A stretch of DNA of 64,000 nt from CAJCJE01 sp963818685. GTDB taxonomy: Bacteria; Actinomycetota; Actinomycetes; Mycobacteriales; Pseudonocardiaceae. The position numbers and the translations under genes were made by a program. The notes under the pieces were generated by a model, which was not told the origin of the DNA, ran no database searches, and saw nothing but the letters and a program-made list of their open reading frames with translations. Every line of letters starts with the position of its first letter. The first letter of the stretch is position 1. Of this stretch, positions 26,363-34,177 are shown one piece after another. Where the stretch lies: contig CAWFTJ010000004.1 in NCBI GenBank assembly GCA_963818685.1, positions 372,001 to 436,000 of the forward strand. Direction: 5' to 3'.

Positions 26363-27475
26363 TCAGGAACCGATGCGCACGAGGTAGGTGAAGCTTTCCC
26401 ACTCCGGTCCGGACAGGGTGTCCGGCACCGCGGCGACCACCTCGTGGCCGCAGTGCGTGAGCAGCGCCGTGACCAGTTCGGTCGGCATTCCGTGCATCTC
26501 GATGCCGCCCAGCACAGCAGGTTCGCCGCCGGCCACCTCGGCGTCACCTCCGGCGTCAGCGGCAGGGGCTTCGGGCCGAGCCTGCGCTGCGGGCGCGTCC
26601 TGGACGCGGATCTCGCGGGATACTCCTCGGGTGCCGAACTCCGACCACCAGGCGACGAACTCCTGCACCATGTCCAGCTCCAGCCGGTACTCGCCCGCAG
26701 TCGACGGCGCGTTCACCGTGAGCTCCAACTCGACGGAGTCGCCAGGCGCCACGTCGTGCGGCAGGTTCGTCCTGCCGTCGTCCCAGGTCACCACCGCGTC
26801 GCCGCGATACCAGTGATTCGCCAACTTGACCTGGCTGCCGGCCGGCCACACCCGGTCGCCCTGATTCGTCACCCGCGCCACGATCACGCCGCTACCACCG
26901 ACCGGCAACTCGGCCAGCTCGGTGAGCCACTCGATCTCGGCCTGGCGAGCCGGCACGTCGAGCGGCTCGATGGGCACCGGCCTGCTCGGCACCTGGAAGG
27001 CCAGCAACCCGCCCGGTCGCACCACCCGCTGCAACTGCATGAGCGCGGCAACCTGCACCCGTGGCCGACAGTGCTGTAGCACGATCAGCGTGGCCGCCGC
27101 GTCGAACGAGTTGTCCGGGAAGGGCAGCTCACCGCCGTCGTACGCGACGAAACTCAGCCGATCCCGATAGGCGTTCAGGGCTTCGGCACGCTCCACCATC
27201 GACGCCGCGATGTCGACACCGACGACCTGGAAACCCTGTTCGGCCCAGGCATTGCTCATCCGCCCGACGCCGCACCCGAAATCGAGCACCCGACCGTCGA
27301 ACGGCATGCCGTGCGATCCAGCCAGCTCGATCAGGTAGCGAACGGACTCCCGGCCGGTGGCCATGAACTCGTCCAGGTCCCAACCGCCATAGCGGTGCTC
27401 GGGCGTGCTCATCACGGCCCACAGCGGATCGACCCGACCCAGGTTCTCCCAGACCGTCTTCAGCTCTCCCGACAC
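26363..27475 (-). CDS. Class I methyltransferase fused to an Ig-like (NBR1-type) domain
   Basis: The first ~180 residues of this 370-residue protein are a Rossmann methyltransferase with VLDFGCGVGRMSNAW (motif I, about residue 63), VVGVDIAASMVERA and DNSFDAAATLIVLQHC. Residues ~195-290 form a beta-rich domain: VTNQGDRVWPAGSQVKL, TNLPHDVAPGDSVEL, TAGEYRLELDMVQE. It resembles the tryptophan-rich Ig-like domain first named in NBR1 and found in bacterial surface-polysaccharide and glycosyltransferase proteins. An Ala/Glu-rich linker and a short conserved tail follow. Substrate unknown; a sugar or lipid-linked glycan is a guess from domain company. It converges on the P450 gene with a 12-base gap. 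Confidence 0.8.
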   Translation of the reverse strand: MSGELKTVWENLGRVDPLWAVMSTPEHRYGGWDLDEFMATGRESVRYLIELAGSHGMPFDGRVLDFGCGVGRMSNAWAEQGFQVVGVDIAASMVERAEALNAYRDRLSFVAYDGGELPFPDNSFDAAATLIVLQHCRPRVQVAALMQLQRVVRPGGLLAFQVPSRPVPIEPLDVPARQAEIEWLTELAELPVGGSGVIVARVTNQGDRVWPAGSQVKLANHWYRGDAVVTWDDGRTNLPHDVAPGDSVELELTVNAPSTAGEYRLELDMVQEFVAWWSEFGTRGVSREIRVQDAPAAQARPEAPAADAGGDAEVAGGEPAVLGGIEMHGMPTELVTALLTHCGHEVVAAVPDTLSGPEWESFTYLVRIGS

Positions 27476-27497
27476 GCAAGTGAGGATACCGGTGGGG

Positions 27498-28583
27498 TCA
27501 GCCGCCCAAGCGGAAGGTGATGGCCAGGGCGATCAGGGCAACGATGGCGACCAACAACATCGCCGTCGCGGGGTTGCCGAAGTTGAGCGTCCAGCCGACG
27601 CCGAACCGGCGCGGCACGAACAGGGTGTGGTCTTCGCGGTTGACGTAGAACAGGCCGCCGCGCCAGTACTTGTCGTCGTCGCGGTGGGTGAGGCCGGTGT
27701 CCTGCTCGCCCTCGTCCCGCTCACGGTTGTTTCTGGCAAGAACCACGACGGCAACGGCAACGCCGGCCAGGATCGGAATCACCACCACCAGCGGCGCCAA
27801 CCGGGTGACGGTGCCCGTCCACATCAGCAGCGACGATCCCAGCATGCCCAGGTCGATCATGGCGAGCAGCCCGAGTAGTGCCTTGGTGCCCAGCACCAGG
27901 TACCTGCGGTGCCAACGCGCCGAGCTGACCGGATGGGCCGGGTCGAGGTCGGCCCTGCTGCGGAAGAAGATGCCGGCCGCGATACCCGTGAGCAGCGCGC
28001 TCACGCCGATCTGCACGAACAACAGTGAGAACGCCGTGCCGACGGACTTGGTGGCCAGCCGGTTGGGCGTGCCCTTGGCGGTGTAGTGCACGGCGAGCAC
28101 CTCGGGCATGGACGGGTACCAGAGCACGCCGATCACCGCCGTGGCGACCACGATGATCAGCGCCGGTGCCAGCCAGAGCCAGGGGAACCGTGGCGGATCG
28201 GTGCGCAGTGCGGTGTCCACCGCGATGCCCTGGCGCACGCCCTCGAACCAGCCGCCCGCTGCCTTGGCCGCCCGGACCTCGTGATGGGCCAGGAAGAAGC
28301 AGCCGTACCAGATGCCGAGGAGCACCAGCACGGTCAATGGCAGCAGCAGTGTTTCGCCGGTCAGTGCGTAGCCGGCGACGCAGGCCGCCGCGGCGACGAC
28401 GTCGCCGACGAGCACGCGCCAGCGGTAGACGCGGACCTGCCTGACCACCGTGGGGTCGTTGGTGTGCGTGGCCGGTACCCGGACCCCGAACGGCACGGTC
28501 GGGCTGCTGATCGAGGGCAGCACCAGCGCGAGTACGAGCACCAGCGCGGAGAGTGCGCAGCTCAGGACAATGGCGACGATCAT
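27498..28583 (-). CDS. DUF1648/DUF5808 membrane protein
   Basis: ATG 28583 overlaps the GntR stop by four bases, fixing the start and giving 361 residues. The protein has about eight to nine membrane segments. Near residue 190 the segment MPEVLAVHYTAKGTPNRLATKSV is the DUF1648 signature (usually P-x-HW-x-x-x-G-x-P-x-x). The C-terminal KYWRGGLFYVNREDHTLFVPRRFGVGWTLNFGNP is the DUF5808 motif. SdpI-type relatives confer immunity to toxins or act in signal transduction. It is co-transcribed with a YtrA-type GntR regulator, an arrangement common for envelope-stress modules in Gram-positive bacteria. Confidence 0.85.
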   Translation of the reverse strand: MIVAIVLSCALSALVLVLALVLPSISSPTVPFGVRVPATHTNDPTVVRQVRVYRWRVLVGDVVAAAACVAGYALTGETLLLPLTVLVLLGIWYGCFFLAHHEVRAAKAAGGWFEGVRQGIAVDTALRTDPPRFPWLWLAPALIIVVATAVIGVLWYPSMPEVLAVHYTAKGTPNRLATKSVGTAFSLLFVQIGVSALLTGIAAGIFFRSRADLDPAHPVSSARWHRRYLVLGTKALLGLLAMIDLGMLGSSLLMWTGTVTRLAPLVVVIPILAGVAVAVVVLARNNRERDEGEQDTGLTHRDDDKYWRGGLFYVNREDHTLFVPRRFGVGWTLNFGNPATAMLLVAIVALIALAITFRLGG

Positions 28584-28975
28584 GGCAGTTCCTCCGGCTG
28601 TGCGGCAGGAAATGAATCGAGCACGGACCGACAGGTGCCGAGCACCTCGTCGGCCGACAATCCTCTTGCGACGGCCTCGGCCAGCAGGGTCCTGGCCCGC
28701 GCCGCCCACTCCGCGCGGAACGGTGCGTCCGCGACCGAGGCGGTCACCACCGCGCCGGTCTTGCGGTTGAGGCTGATCAGGCCCTGCTGGCGCAGTAGGT
28801 CGTATGCCTTGTTGACGGTGTGGAAGTTGATTCCGAAGTCGGCGGCGAGCGCCCTGGTCGCCGGCAGCGGGCTGCCCTCGGCCAGCACACCCTCGGCGAT
28901 CGCCTCCACGATCCGGTCGCGAAGCTGCTGGTAGATCGGCACCTCGCTGGCCAGGTCGACGTTGAGGATCACCAC
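28580..28975 (-). CDS. GntR-family regulator, YtrA type
   Basis: GTG 28975 is five bases after a strong AAAGGAGG; GTG 28972 is equally in frame. The 131-residue protein has the GntR winged helix (VPIYQQLRDRIVEAIAEGVLAEGSPLPATRALAADFGINFHTVNKAYDLLRQQGLI). Only a short helical C-terminus follows, the mark of the YtrA subfamily. These repress small membrane-protein or ABC operons. The adjacent palindrome at 28990-29006 should be its operator, making the pair autoregulated. The downstream membrane gene overlaps it by four bases. Confidence 0.93.
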   Translation of the reverse strand: MVILNVDLASEVPIYQQLRDRIVEAIAEGVLAEGSPLPATRALAADFGINFHTVNKAYDLLRQQGLISLNRKTGAVVTASVADAPFRAEWAARARTLLAEAVARGLSADEVLGTCRSVLDSFPAAQPEELP

Positions 28976-28989
28976 GCTCACCTCCTTTA

Positions 28990-29006
28990 TTCTATCAGTT
29001 ATAGAA
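28990..29006. promoter_or_regulatory. GntR (YtrA-type) operator
   Basis: TTCTATCAGTTATAGAA has perfect 6-base arms (TTCTAT, ATAGAA) around a 5-base centre. It lies 15 bases upstream of the GntR start codon, just before the ribosome-binding site and over the likely -10 region, consistent with autorepression. Confidence 0.75.
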
Positions 29007-29032
29007 CAAAGGCGCGGCCACCGCAAGTGCGC

Positions 29033-29974
29033 CTAATCGCGATCGCGGAAGGTGCGGCGGTAGGCGGTCGGGGTGGTGTCCAGGCGGCGCCGGAAGTGCG
29101 CGCGCAGGTTCAGCGCGGTACCGAAGCCACAGCGCGCGGCGACCTCGTCGACGGACGCCTCGCCCACCTCAAGCAGGCGTCGGGCCTCGTCCATCCGCGC
29201 GGCCAGCACCCACTGCATCGGTGCGGCCCCGGTCGCCGCGCGGAACTGGCGCGACAGCGTGCGCGGCGACATCGCGGCCCGCCTTGCCAGGTCGGCCAGC
29301 GAGATCTCCGCGTCAAGGTGCTCGGTGATCCAGGCACACAGCGCGCCGAACGGTCCTGGCTGGTCCGGCTCGACCGAGCGGCTCACGTACTGCGCCTGGT
29401 TGCCCTCCCGGTGCGGCGCGGCCACGATCGCCTGCGCGACCCGCCGAGCCACCAGCGCGCCATGGTCGGCACGCACGATGTGCAGGCACAGGTCGATCCC
29501 GGCGGACACGCCGGCCGAGGTGAGCACGTTCCCCTCGTCCACATAAAGCACGTCCTCGACAACACGCACGTTCGGGAAGCCATCGGCCAGTTCGGCCACG
29601 TGCTGCCAGTGCGTCGTCGCCCGCCGACCGTCCAGCACACCGGCCTGCGCCAGCGCGAACGCGCCCGTGCAGATGGACACCAGCCGCGCACCGCGCTCGT
29701 GCGCGCGCCGCAGTTCGGCCAGGACCTTGCGGTCCAGCGGTGCCAGGTGCGGGTCGAAGCCAGGGACCACGACGGTGTCCGCGTAGCGCAGCCCGGCAAG
29801 CCCGACCTCCGCGGTGATGCCGAACCCGACGGTCGTCCGCACCGCGGGCCGCGGCGCGCACACCCGCACCCGGTAGCGCCACTCCCCCCGACCCGCGAAC
29901 AGCTGGACCGGAATGGCGAAGTCCATCGGGACCACCCGATCCAACGCCAGCACCGCGACCCGATGCGCACCCAT
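29033..29974 (-). CDS. GlxA-like AraC-family regulator with DJ-1/PfpI domain
   Basis: The 313-residue protein starts at ATG 29974. There is no Shine-Dalgarno sequence, but TATATT lies six bases upstream, so the mRNA may be leaderless. Residues 1-190 are a DJ-1/PfpI-like amidotransferase fold (HRVAVLALDRVVPMDFAIPVQLF; VSICTGAFALAQAGVLDGR with the elbow Cys). Residues ~215-313 contain two AraC helix-turn-helices (SLADLARRAAMSPRTLSRQFRAATG and SVDEVAARCGFGTALNLRAHFRRRL). The elbow domain in these proteins is generally a sensor rather than an enzyme. Targets unknown; the divergent HD-domain gene is a candidate. Confidence 0.93.
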   Translation of the reverse strand: MGAHRVAVLALDRVVPMDFAIPVQLFAGRGEWRYRVRVCAPRPAVRTTVGFGITAEVGLAGLRYADTVVVPGFDPHLAPLDRKVLAELRRAHERGARLVSICTGAFALAQAGVLDGRRATTHWQHVAELADGFPNVRVVEDVLYVDEGNVLTSAGVSAGIDLCLHIVRADHGALVARRVAQAIVAAPHREGNQAQYVSRSVEPDQPGPFGALCAWITEHLDAEISLADLARRAAMSPRTLSRQFRAATGAAPMQWVLAARMDEARRLLEVGEASVDEVAARCGFGTALNLRAHFRRRLDTTPTAYRRTFRDRD

Positions 29975-30045
29975 GGCACGAATATATCGAACAATGGCTT
30001 CTCGCCACCTGGCTCGAACGAGGCTCCACCGGCACCCTGATACCC

Positions 30046-30681
30046 ATGACGGACGATCTGCTCACCCTCCCGACCGATGACTGGGCCAAGGCCGCGCTGG
30101 ATCTGGTGCTGGCGCGGGAAAGTCGGCCGGTGGCCAACCACAGCATCCGCAGCTACCTCTTCGCCCGCCTGCTCGCCGAGCACGAGGGCATCCGCGCCGA
30201 AGTGGACGACCGACTGGTGTTCGCGGCCACCGTGCTGCACGACATCGGCCTGCGCACCGGGCCGACCGAGCCGGTCCGGTTCGAGGTTGAGGGCGCGGAC
30301 CGGGCCGCGGAGTTCCTGCGTGCCAACGGTTTCGACGAGCGCGAGGTGGACACGGTGTGGGAGGCGATCGCACTGCACACCTCCCCGCACATCGCCGAAC
30401 GACGCGGCCCGGTCGCCTACCTGACCCGCCGCGGCGTCGGCATGGACTTCGGCTTCGGCGCCGAGATCGTCACCGACGCACAGGCCGACCACATTCACGA
30501 CGCCCACCCGCGCCTGGCCATGGCGGCATCGCTGGCCGCGACGATCGTGGCGCAGTGCAAGGCCGTACCGGAGAAAGGTCCGCGCTACTCGATCGCCGGC
30601 GAGCTGACCAGGGAGTGTTCCGACGGATCAGTCAGCCAACTGGTGGAAGACGCCACGAACAAGTCCCGCTGGGGCAACTGA
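30046..30681 (+). CDS. HD-domain metal-dependent hydrolase
   Basis: This 211-residue protein carries His in ANHSIRSYLFARLLAE (~residue 31-36), the HD pair in AATVLHDIGLR (~residues 66-67) and a further His in AIALHTSPHIAERRG. This is the metal-binding set of HD hydrolases, and the arrangement resembles the cyanamide hydratase (DDI2)-like group. Start ATG 30046 lacks a clear ribosome-binding site. It is divergent from the GlxA-like gene across 71 bases, suggesting local regulation. Nucleotide or nitrile-type substrates are both possible. Confidence 0.82.
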   Translation: MTDDLLTLPTDDWAKAALDLVLARESRPVANHSIRSYLFARLLAEHEGIRAEVDDRLVFAATVLHDIGLRTGPTEPVRFEVEGADRAAEFLRANGFDEREVDTVWEAIALHTSPHIAERRGPVAYLTRRGVGMDFGFGAEIVTDAQADHIHDAHPRLAMAASLAATIVAQCKAVPEKGPRYSIAGELTRECSDGSVSQLVEDATNKSRWGN

Positions 30682-30692
30682 CCCGTCACTGA

Positions 30693-31148
30693 TTACCGAT
30701 TGTCGGGAAGATCGGCGATGCGGGTGGAGATCCGGCCGAGCAGGGCGAGTTCGGCCGGGTCGAGGTGCTCGAGAAAGCGCTCGCGGACCGAGTCGAGGTG
30801 CGACGGTGCGGCCTGTTCGAGGACGGTGTAGCCGGTGTCGGTGAGTCTGAGCAGGCAGCCTCGGGCGTCGGTCGGGTCGGGTTCGCGATCGATGAGGCCG
30901 CGGTCCTGCATGCGGGTGGTGTGGTGGGACAGACGGCTGCGCGACCACTCCATCTTGGCCGCGAGGTCCTTGAGGGCCCAGACCCGATCTGGCTGCTCGG
31001 ACAGCGTGCTAAGCACCTCGTAGTCGGTCATGGACAGGCCGGTGTCCTCGTTCAGGTCCCTGGCCAGGCGGGCGGGCAGGGTGGTGAGCAGTCGGCGGAA
31101 CGCGCGCCATGCCTGCTCCTCGTCCGCGCTGAGCCACCGGGTCGTCAT
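30693..31148 (-). CDS. MarR-family repressor
   Basis: The 151-residue protein is a full-length MarR winged-helix regulator. LARDLNEDTGLSMTDYEVLSTLSEQPDRVWALKDLAAKMEWSRSRLSHHTTRMQDRGLIDRE covers the DNA-binding core, with the wing DPTDARGCLLRLTDTG. ATG 31148 has no Shine-Dalgarno sequence, and a TAGCAT hexamer just upstream suggests leaderless transcription. It faces the flavin reductase-GNAT gene across a region holding two ACATGT-centred palindromic sites, which should be its operators. Confidence 0.93.
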   Translation of the reverse strand: MTTRWLSADEEQAWRAFRRLLTTLPARLARDLNEDTGLSMTDYEVLSTLSEQPDRVWALKDLAAKMEWSRSRLSHHTTRMQDRGLIDREPDPTDARGCLLRLTDTGYTVLEQAAPSHLDSVRERFLEHLDPAELALLGRISTRIADLPDNR

Positions 31149-31168
31149 GTCTCGATGCTAGCACTTCG

Positions 31169-31214
31169 TTGACATGTCTATGAAATGCGTGGCACTATCA
31201 GTGACATGTCACTG
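31169..31214 (+). promoter_or_regulatory. MarR-controlled promoter; palindrome covers the start codon
   Basis: TTGACA (31169-31174) and CACTAT (31193-31198) are spaced 18 bases apart as -35 and -10. Transcription would start at or near the ATG at 31206, giving a leaderless mRNA. CAGTGACATGTCACTG (31199-31214) is a perfect 16-base palindrome centred on that start codon. A related site, TTGACATGTCTA, overlaps the -35 (31169-31180). Together they could hold two MarR dimers that block the promoter. Confidence 0.72.
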
Positions 31215-32267
31215 AACTTGATGGTCATCGTCGCCAGCACGCGGCCGGGTCGGCTGGGGCCCGCCGTGGCGGACTGGTTCGTGGACACCGTTCGTGCGCA
31301 GGCGGAACAGCAGCGGATCACGATCGACATCGCCGATCTCGCCGAGGTCGGCCTGCCCCTGCTCGACGAGCCGGAGCACGCGTCGGCCGGGCGTTACGTG
31401 CACGAGCACACCAGGGCCTGGAGCAGGCGGGTGGCCGCAGCGGACGCGTTCGTGGTCGTCACGCCGGAATACAACTACGGCATGCCGGCGAGCCTGAAGA
31501 ACGCGATCGACTACCTCTACGCGGAGTGGGCGTGGAAGCCGGTCGGGTTCGTCAGCTACGGCAACACGGCGGCGGGCACGCGCGCGGTGCAGATGGCCAA
31601 GCAGGTCGTCACCACCGTGCGGATGGTGCCGGTTGGCGCGACCGTCGCGCTGCGGCTCAGCGATCATCTGGACGACGGTTCGGTGCGGATCGATCCGGCG
31701 CGCAAGGCCGCGGCCCGGGATGTGCTCGCCGAGGTGGCGCGGGTCGCCGACGCGTTGCGGGTCCTGCGGATCGAGGGCGAGGAAACGCCGGTCGCCGGTG
31801 CCAGGGTGGCGCCGCTGCGGAGCGAGGACGTCGGGGAACTGCTGGTGTTGCAGCGGTGCTGCTGGGTGCAGGAGGCCGTGGTCGACGCCACGCTGGACAT
31901 CCCGCCGCTGCACGAGACCGTCGAGGAGGTCGCGGCCTGGGTGGCGCAGTGGCAGGTGTGGGGCGTGCGGCTGCACGGGCGGCTCATCGCGGCGGTGCGG
32001 GCGCGCACATCCGGGCCGATCTGGGAGATCGGGCGGCTGATGGTCGCGCCGGATCACGCCGGGCAGGGGCTCGGGCGGTGGCTGCTGGCCTACGTGGAGG
32101 GCAAGGCGCCTGCCGAGGTCGACACCTTCGCACTGTTCACCGGGGCGCACAGCGATCGCAATATCGCCCTGTACCAGCGCGCAGGCTACGAGTTGACCGG
32201 CAGTCCGGCCGACGGGGTCGTGCACCTGGTCAAGCAGCGGTTGAGCCCGGTGGCCGTCGACGCGTGA
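31206..32267 (+). CDS. NADPH-dependent FMN reductase fused to GNAT acetyltransferase
   Basis: ATG 31206 gives 353 residues. The N-terminal ~185 form a flavodoxin-like NAD(P)H:FMN reductase: LMVIVASTRPGRLGPAVADWF binds the flavin phosphate, and VVTPEYNYGMPASLKNAIDYLYAEW is the family signature. Residues ~200-345 form a GNAT fold, with the acetyl-CoA loop LMVAPDHAGQGLGRWLLAYVE and a typical C-terminal NIALYQRAGYELTG. Both halves look intact. Under the divergent MarR it may detoxify a compound by reduction and acetylation; this is inference. The two activities are normally encoded separately. Confidence 0.88.
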   Translation: MSLNLMVIVASTRPGRLGPAVADWFVDTVRAQAEQQRITIDIADLAEVGLPLLDEPEHASAGRYVHEHTRAWSRRVAAADAFVVVTPEYNYGMPASLKNAIDYLYAEWAWKPVGFVSYGNTAAGTRAVQMAKQVVTTVRMVPVGATVALRLSDHLDDGSVRIDPARKAAARDVLAEVARVADALRVLRIEGEETPVAGARVAPLRSEDVGELLVLQRCCWVQEAVVDATLDIPPLHETVEEVAAWVAQWQVWGVRLHGRLIAAVRARTSGPIWEIGRLMVAPDHAGQGLGRWLLAYVEGKAPAEVDTFALFTGAHSDRNIALYQRAGYELTGSPADGVVHLVKQRLSPVAVDA

Positions 32268-32290
32268 CGTAGCCGACCGATATCGGCCGC

Positions 32291-32322
32291 GGAGCCGCCG
32301 AGACCATGATCCCGGCGGCTCC
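32291..32322. terminator. Bidirectional hairpin terminator
   Basis: GGAGCCGCCG (32291-32300) pairs perfectly with CGGCGGCTCC (32313-32322) across a 12-base loop. It lies between two convergent stop codons, 23 bases after the flavin reductase-GNAT gene and 16 bases from the SARP gene end. There is no U tract, as is usual in GC-rich actinobacteria. Confidence 0.75.
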
Positions 32323-32338
32323 ACTGTGGACGGAGCGT

Positions 32339-34177
32339 TCATTCCTTGCCGGTCAGCACCCGCTCATCCTCCAGCAGGGCGTCGCGGGCCAGTTCCCACA
32401 CCGCGAGCCGGATCGGGTGCATCATCCGGTAGCGGAAGCCGTCCGCGCCGGGGTCCCCGTCGTCGACCTGGAGCAGTTGCAGCTCGACCAGTTCCTCCAG
32501 CACCGACTCGGCCGTGAACTCGTCCCCACGGATCAACGCGGCCGCGTCGGCGACCAGCACTGATTCATCGGATCGGGTCGCAACCGCGTCCAGAAGAGTC
32601 CGCGCCGGACTGGACATGAGCGGATAGGCCAGCTTGACGCTCGTCCGCAGATCCAGCGAGTCGGTCGCCAACTCGTCGAGCCTGCGCCCCTCGCCCCGCG
32701 CCCGCTCCACCAGCCGCTCCACCGACCAGTGCGGCCGAGCGGCGAGCCGAGCGGCAGCGGCCGCGAGCAACAACGGCAGCCCCTCGCACACCTCGACCAG
32801 TTCGTCGAGCGCCGGCGAATCGGCCGTCCGCAACTCGGCAAGGGACTGCCGCGCCTCCTGCCGCGTCAACGGTCGTAGCGTGATGGTGACCGCCCGCATC
32901 GGCAACGCCAACCTGCGCCGACTCGCGACAAGCACGCCGCCGGCACTCGGCAGCAGATCCATCACCTGCTTGAGGTCGACGACATCGTCGAGCACGACCA
33001 GGATTCGACGGTCCGCGGTCCGCTCCCTGAACAGTTGGCGACGCGCGTCAACCGAGTCGGGCAACTGTTCTGCCGGCACGCCAAGCGCACGCAGGAAACC
33101 GCCGAGCACGGTCCGCGAACTTGCCGATCCGCCACCTGGCACGCTGAGCTTCACGTACAGCTGGCCGTCCGGGTGATCCGGTCGGCAGCGGTGTGCCAGC
33201 GCGACGCAGAAACTGGTCTTGCCGACACCCGGTGCGCCGAGCACCTGCACCACGGCCGGACCGGAGCGACCACCCGAGGACAGGAAAGCCTGCGCGGCCT
33301 TGAGTTCAGGGTCCCTGCCACGCAGCGACGGGCTCTCCGGCGGCAACTGGCTCGGCCTGCTGACCTGGAGGCTGACCGGCGCGCGCGGCGCCGGCGTTGC
33401 CGGGTTCAGCCACGGATCCCCGGTGAGCACCGCCGACTGCACCCGGCGCAGCTCGGGGGACGGTTCAAGGCCGAGTTCCTTGGCCAGCGCCTGCCGGGTC
33501 CGTTGGTAGACCTGCAACGCCTCGGACCGGCGGCCGACCCGGTACAGCGCGGTCATGAGCTTGCCGGCGAATCCCTCATTGGTCGGTTCGTTCGCCACCA
33601 ACGCCATCAGCTCGCCGAGCACGTCGTGATGCCGGTTGAGCTGAAGATCGACCTCAAGTCGCCGGTCAACGGCAACCCGATGCAGTTCGGCCAATCGGGT
33701 GGCTTCGACGGAGAGCAACGAGCCGAGCCGCACGTCCGGCAGCGGCACGCCGCGCCACAGGTGCAGCGCATCCTGGAAGTTCTCCGCAGCCTGGTCAAGG
33801 CCGCCCGAGGTCAGCTCACCGCAGCCATGGGCGACGAGTTGCTCGAAACGATGCGCGTCAACGCAGGACGTCGGCACAACGAGCTGATAACCCGTCTGCC
33901 AGGTGCACAAGTTGGCGGTTCCCGACGGTGTGCCGAGGTCCTGACCGTTTCCGGCCTTCAGAATTTTTCTCAACTGATAGATGTAGCTCTGCAAGGTGCC
34001 CAGCGCACTGCGCGGCGGCGCGCTTCCCCACAGTTCGTCGATGAGTTGATCGGTCCGCAGAACTTTGTTGGCCCGCAGGGCCAGCAGGGCGAGCATCTGC
34101 CGCAGTTTGGGTGCCGAGGGTGTCACCACCGTCTCGTCGTCGACCAGCTGCAGCGGCCCGAGTAAATTTATGCGCAC
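32339..34177 (-). CDS. SARP-family (AfsR-like) regulator with NB-ARC domain; TTA codon at position 5
   Basis: GTG 34177 (VRINLLGPLQL) is the start; the frame open to 34501 upstream is low-complexity. The 612-residue protein has a trans_reg_C winged helix (residues ~1-95), a BTAD domain (~100-245) and an NB-ARC ATPase with P-loop VLGAPGVGKTS (Lys320) and Walker B RRILVVLDDV. A winged-helix-like C-terminus follows, without the TPR array of full AfsR. Codon 5 is TTA (bases 34163-34165). In Streptomyces such codons put expression under the bldA tRNA, so developmental control is plausible. No large biosynthetic genes lie nearby; targets could be the adjacent exporter and methyltransferase. Confidence 0.9.
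   Translation of the reverse strand: MRINLLGPLQLVDDETVVTPSAPKLRQMLALLALRANKVLRTDQLIDELWGSAPPRSALGTLQSYIYQLRKILKAGNGQDLGTPSGTANLCTWQTGYQLVVPTSCVDAHRFEQLVAHGCGELTSGGLDQAAENFQDALHLWRGVPLPDVRLGSLLSVEATRLAELHRVAVDRRLEVDLQLNRHHDVLGELMALVANEPTNEGFAGKLMTALYRVGRRSEALQVYQRTRQALAKELGLEPSPELRRVQSAVLTGDPWLNPATPAPRAPVSLQVSRPSQLPPESPSLRGRDPELKAAQAFLSSGGRSGPAVVQVLGAPGVGKTSFCVALAHRCRPDHPDGQLYVKLSVPGGGSASSRTVLGGFLRALGVPAEQLPDSVDARRQLFRERTADRRILVVLDDVVDLKQVMDLLPSAGGVLVASRRRLALPMRAVTITLRPLTRQEARQSLAELRTADSPALDELVEVCEGLPLLLAAAAARLAARPHWSVERLVERARGEGRRLDELATDSLDLRTSVKLAYPLMSSPARTLLDAVATRSDESVLVADAAALIRGDEFTAESVLEELVELQLLQVDDGDPGADGFRYRMMHPIRLAVWELARDALLEDERVLTGKE

Noticed and set aside
28820..30040. 406-codon plus-strand frame over GntR and the GlxA-like gene
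   Set aside because: It covers two clear minus-strand regulators and the GntR operator; its composition is typical of a shadow frame.
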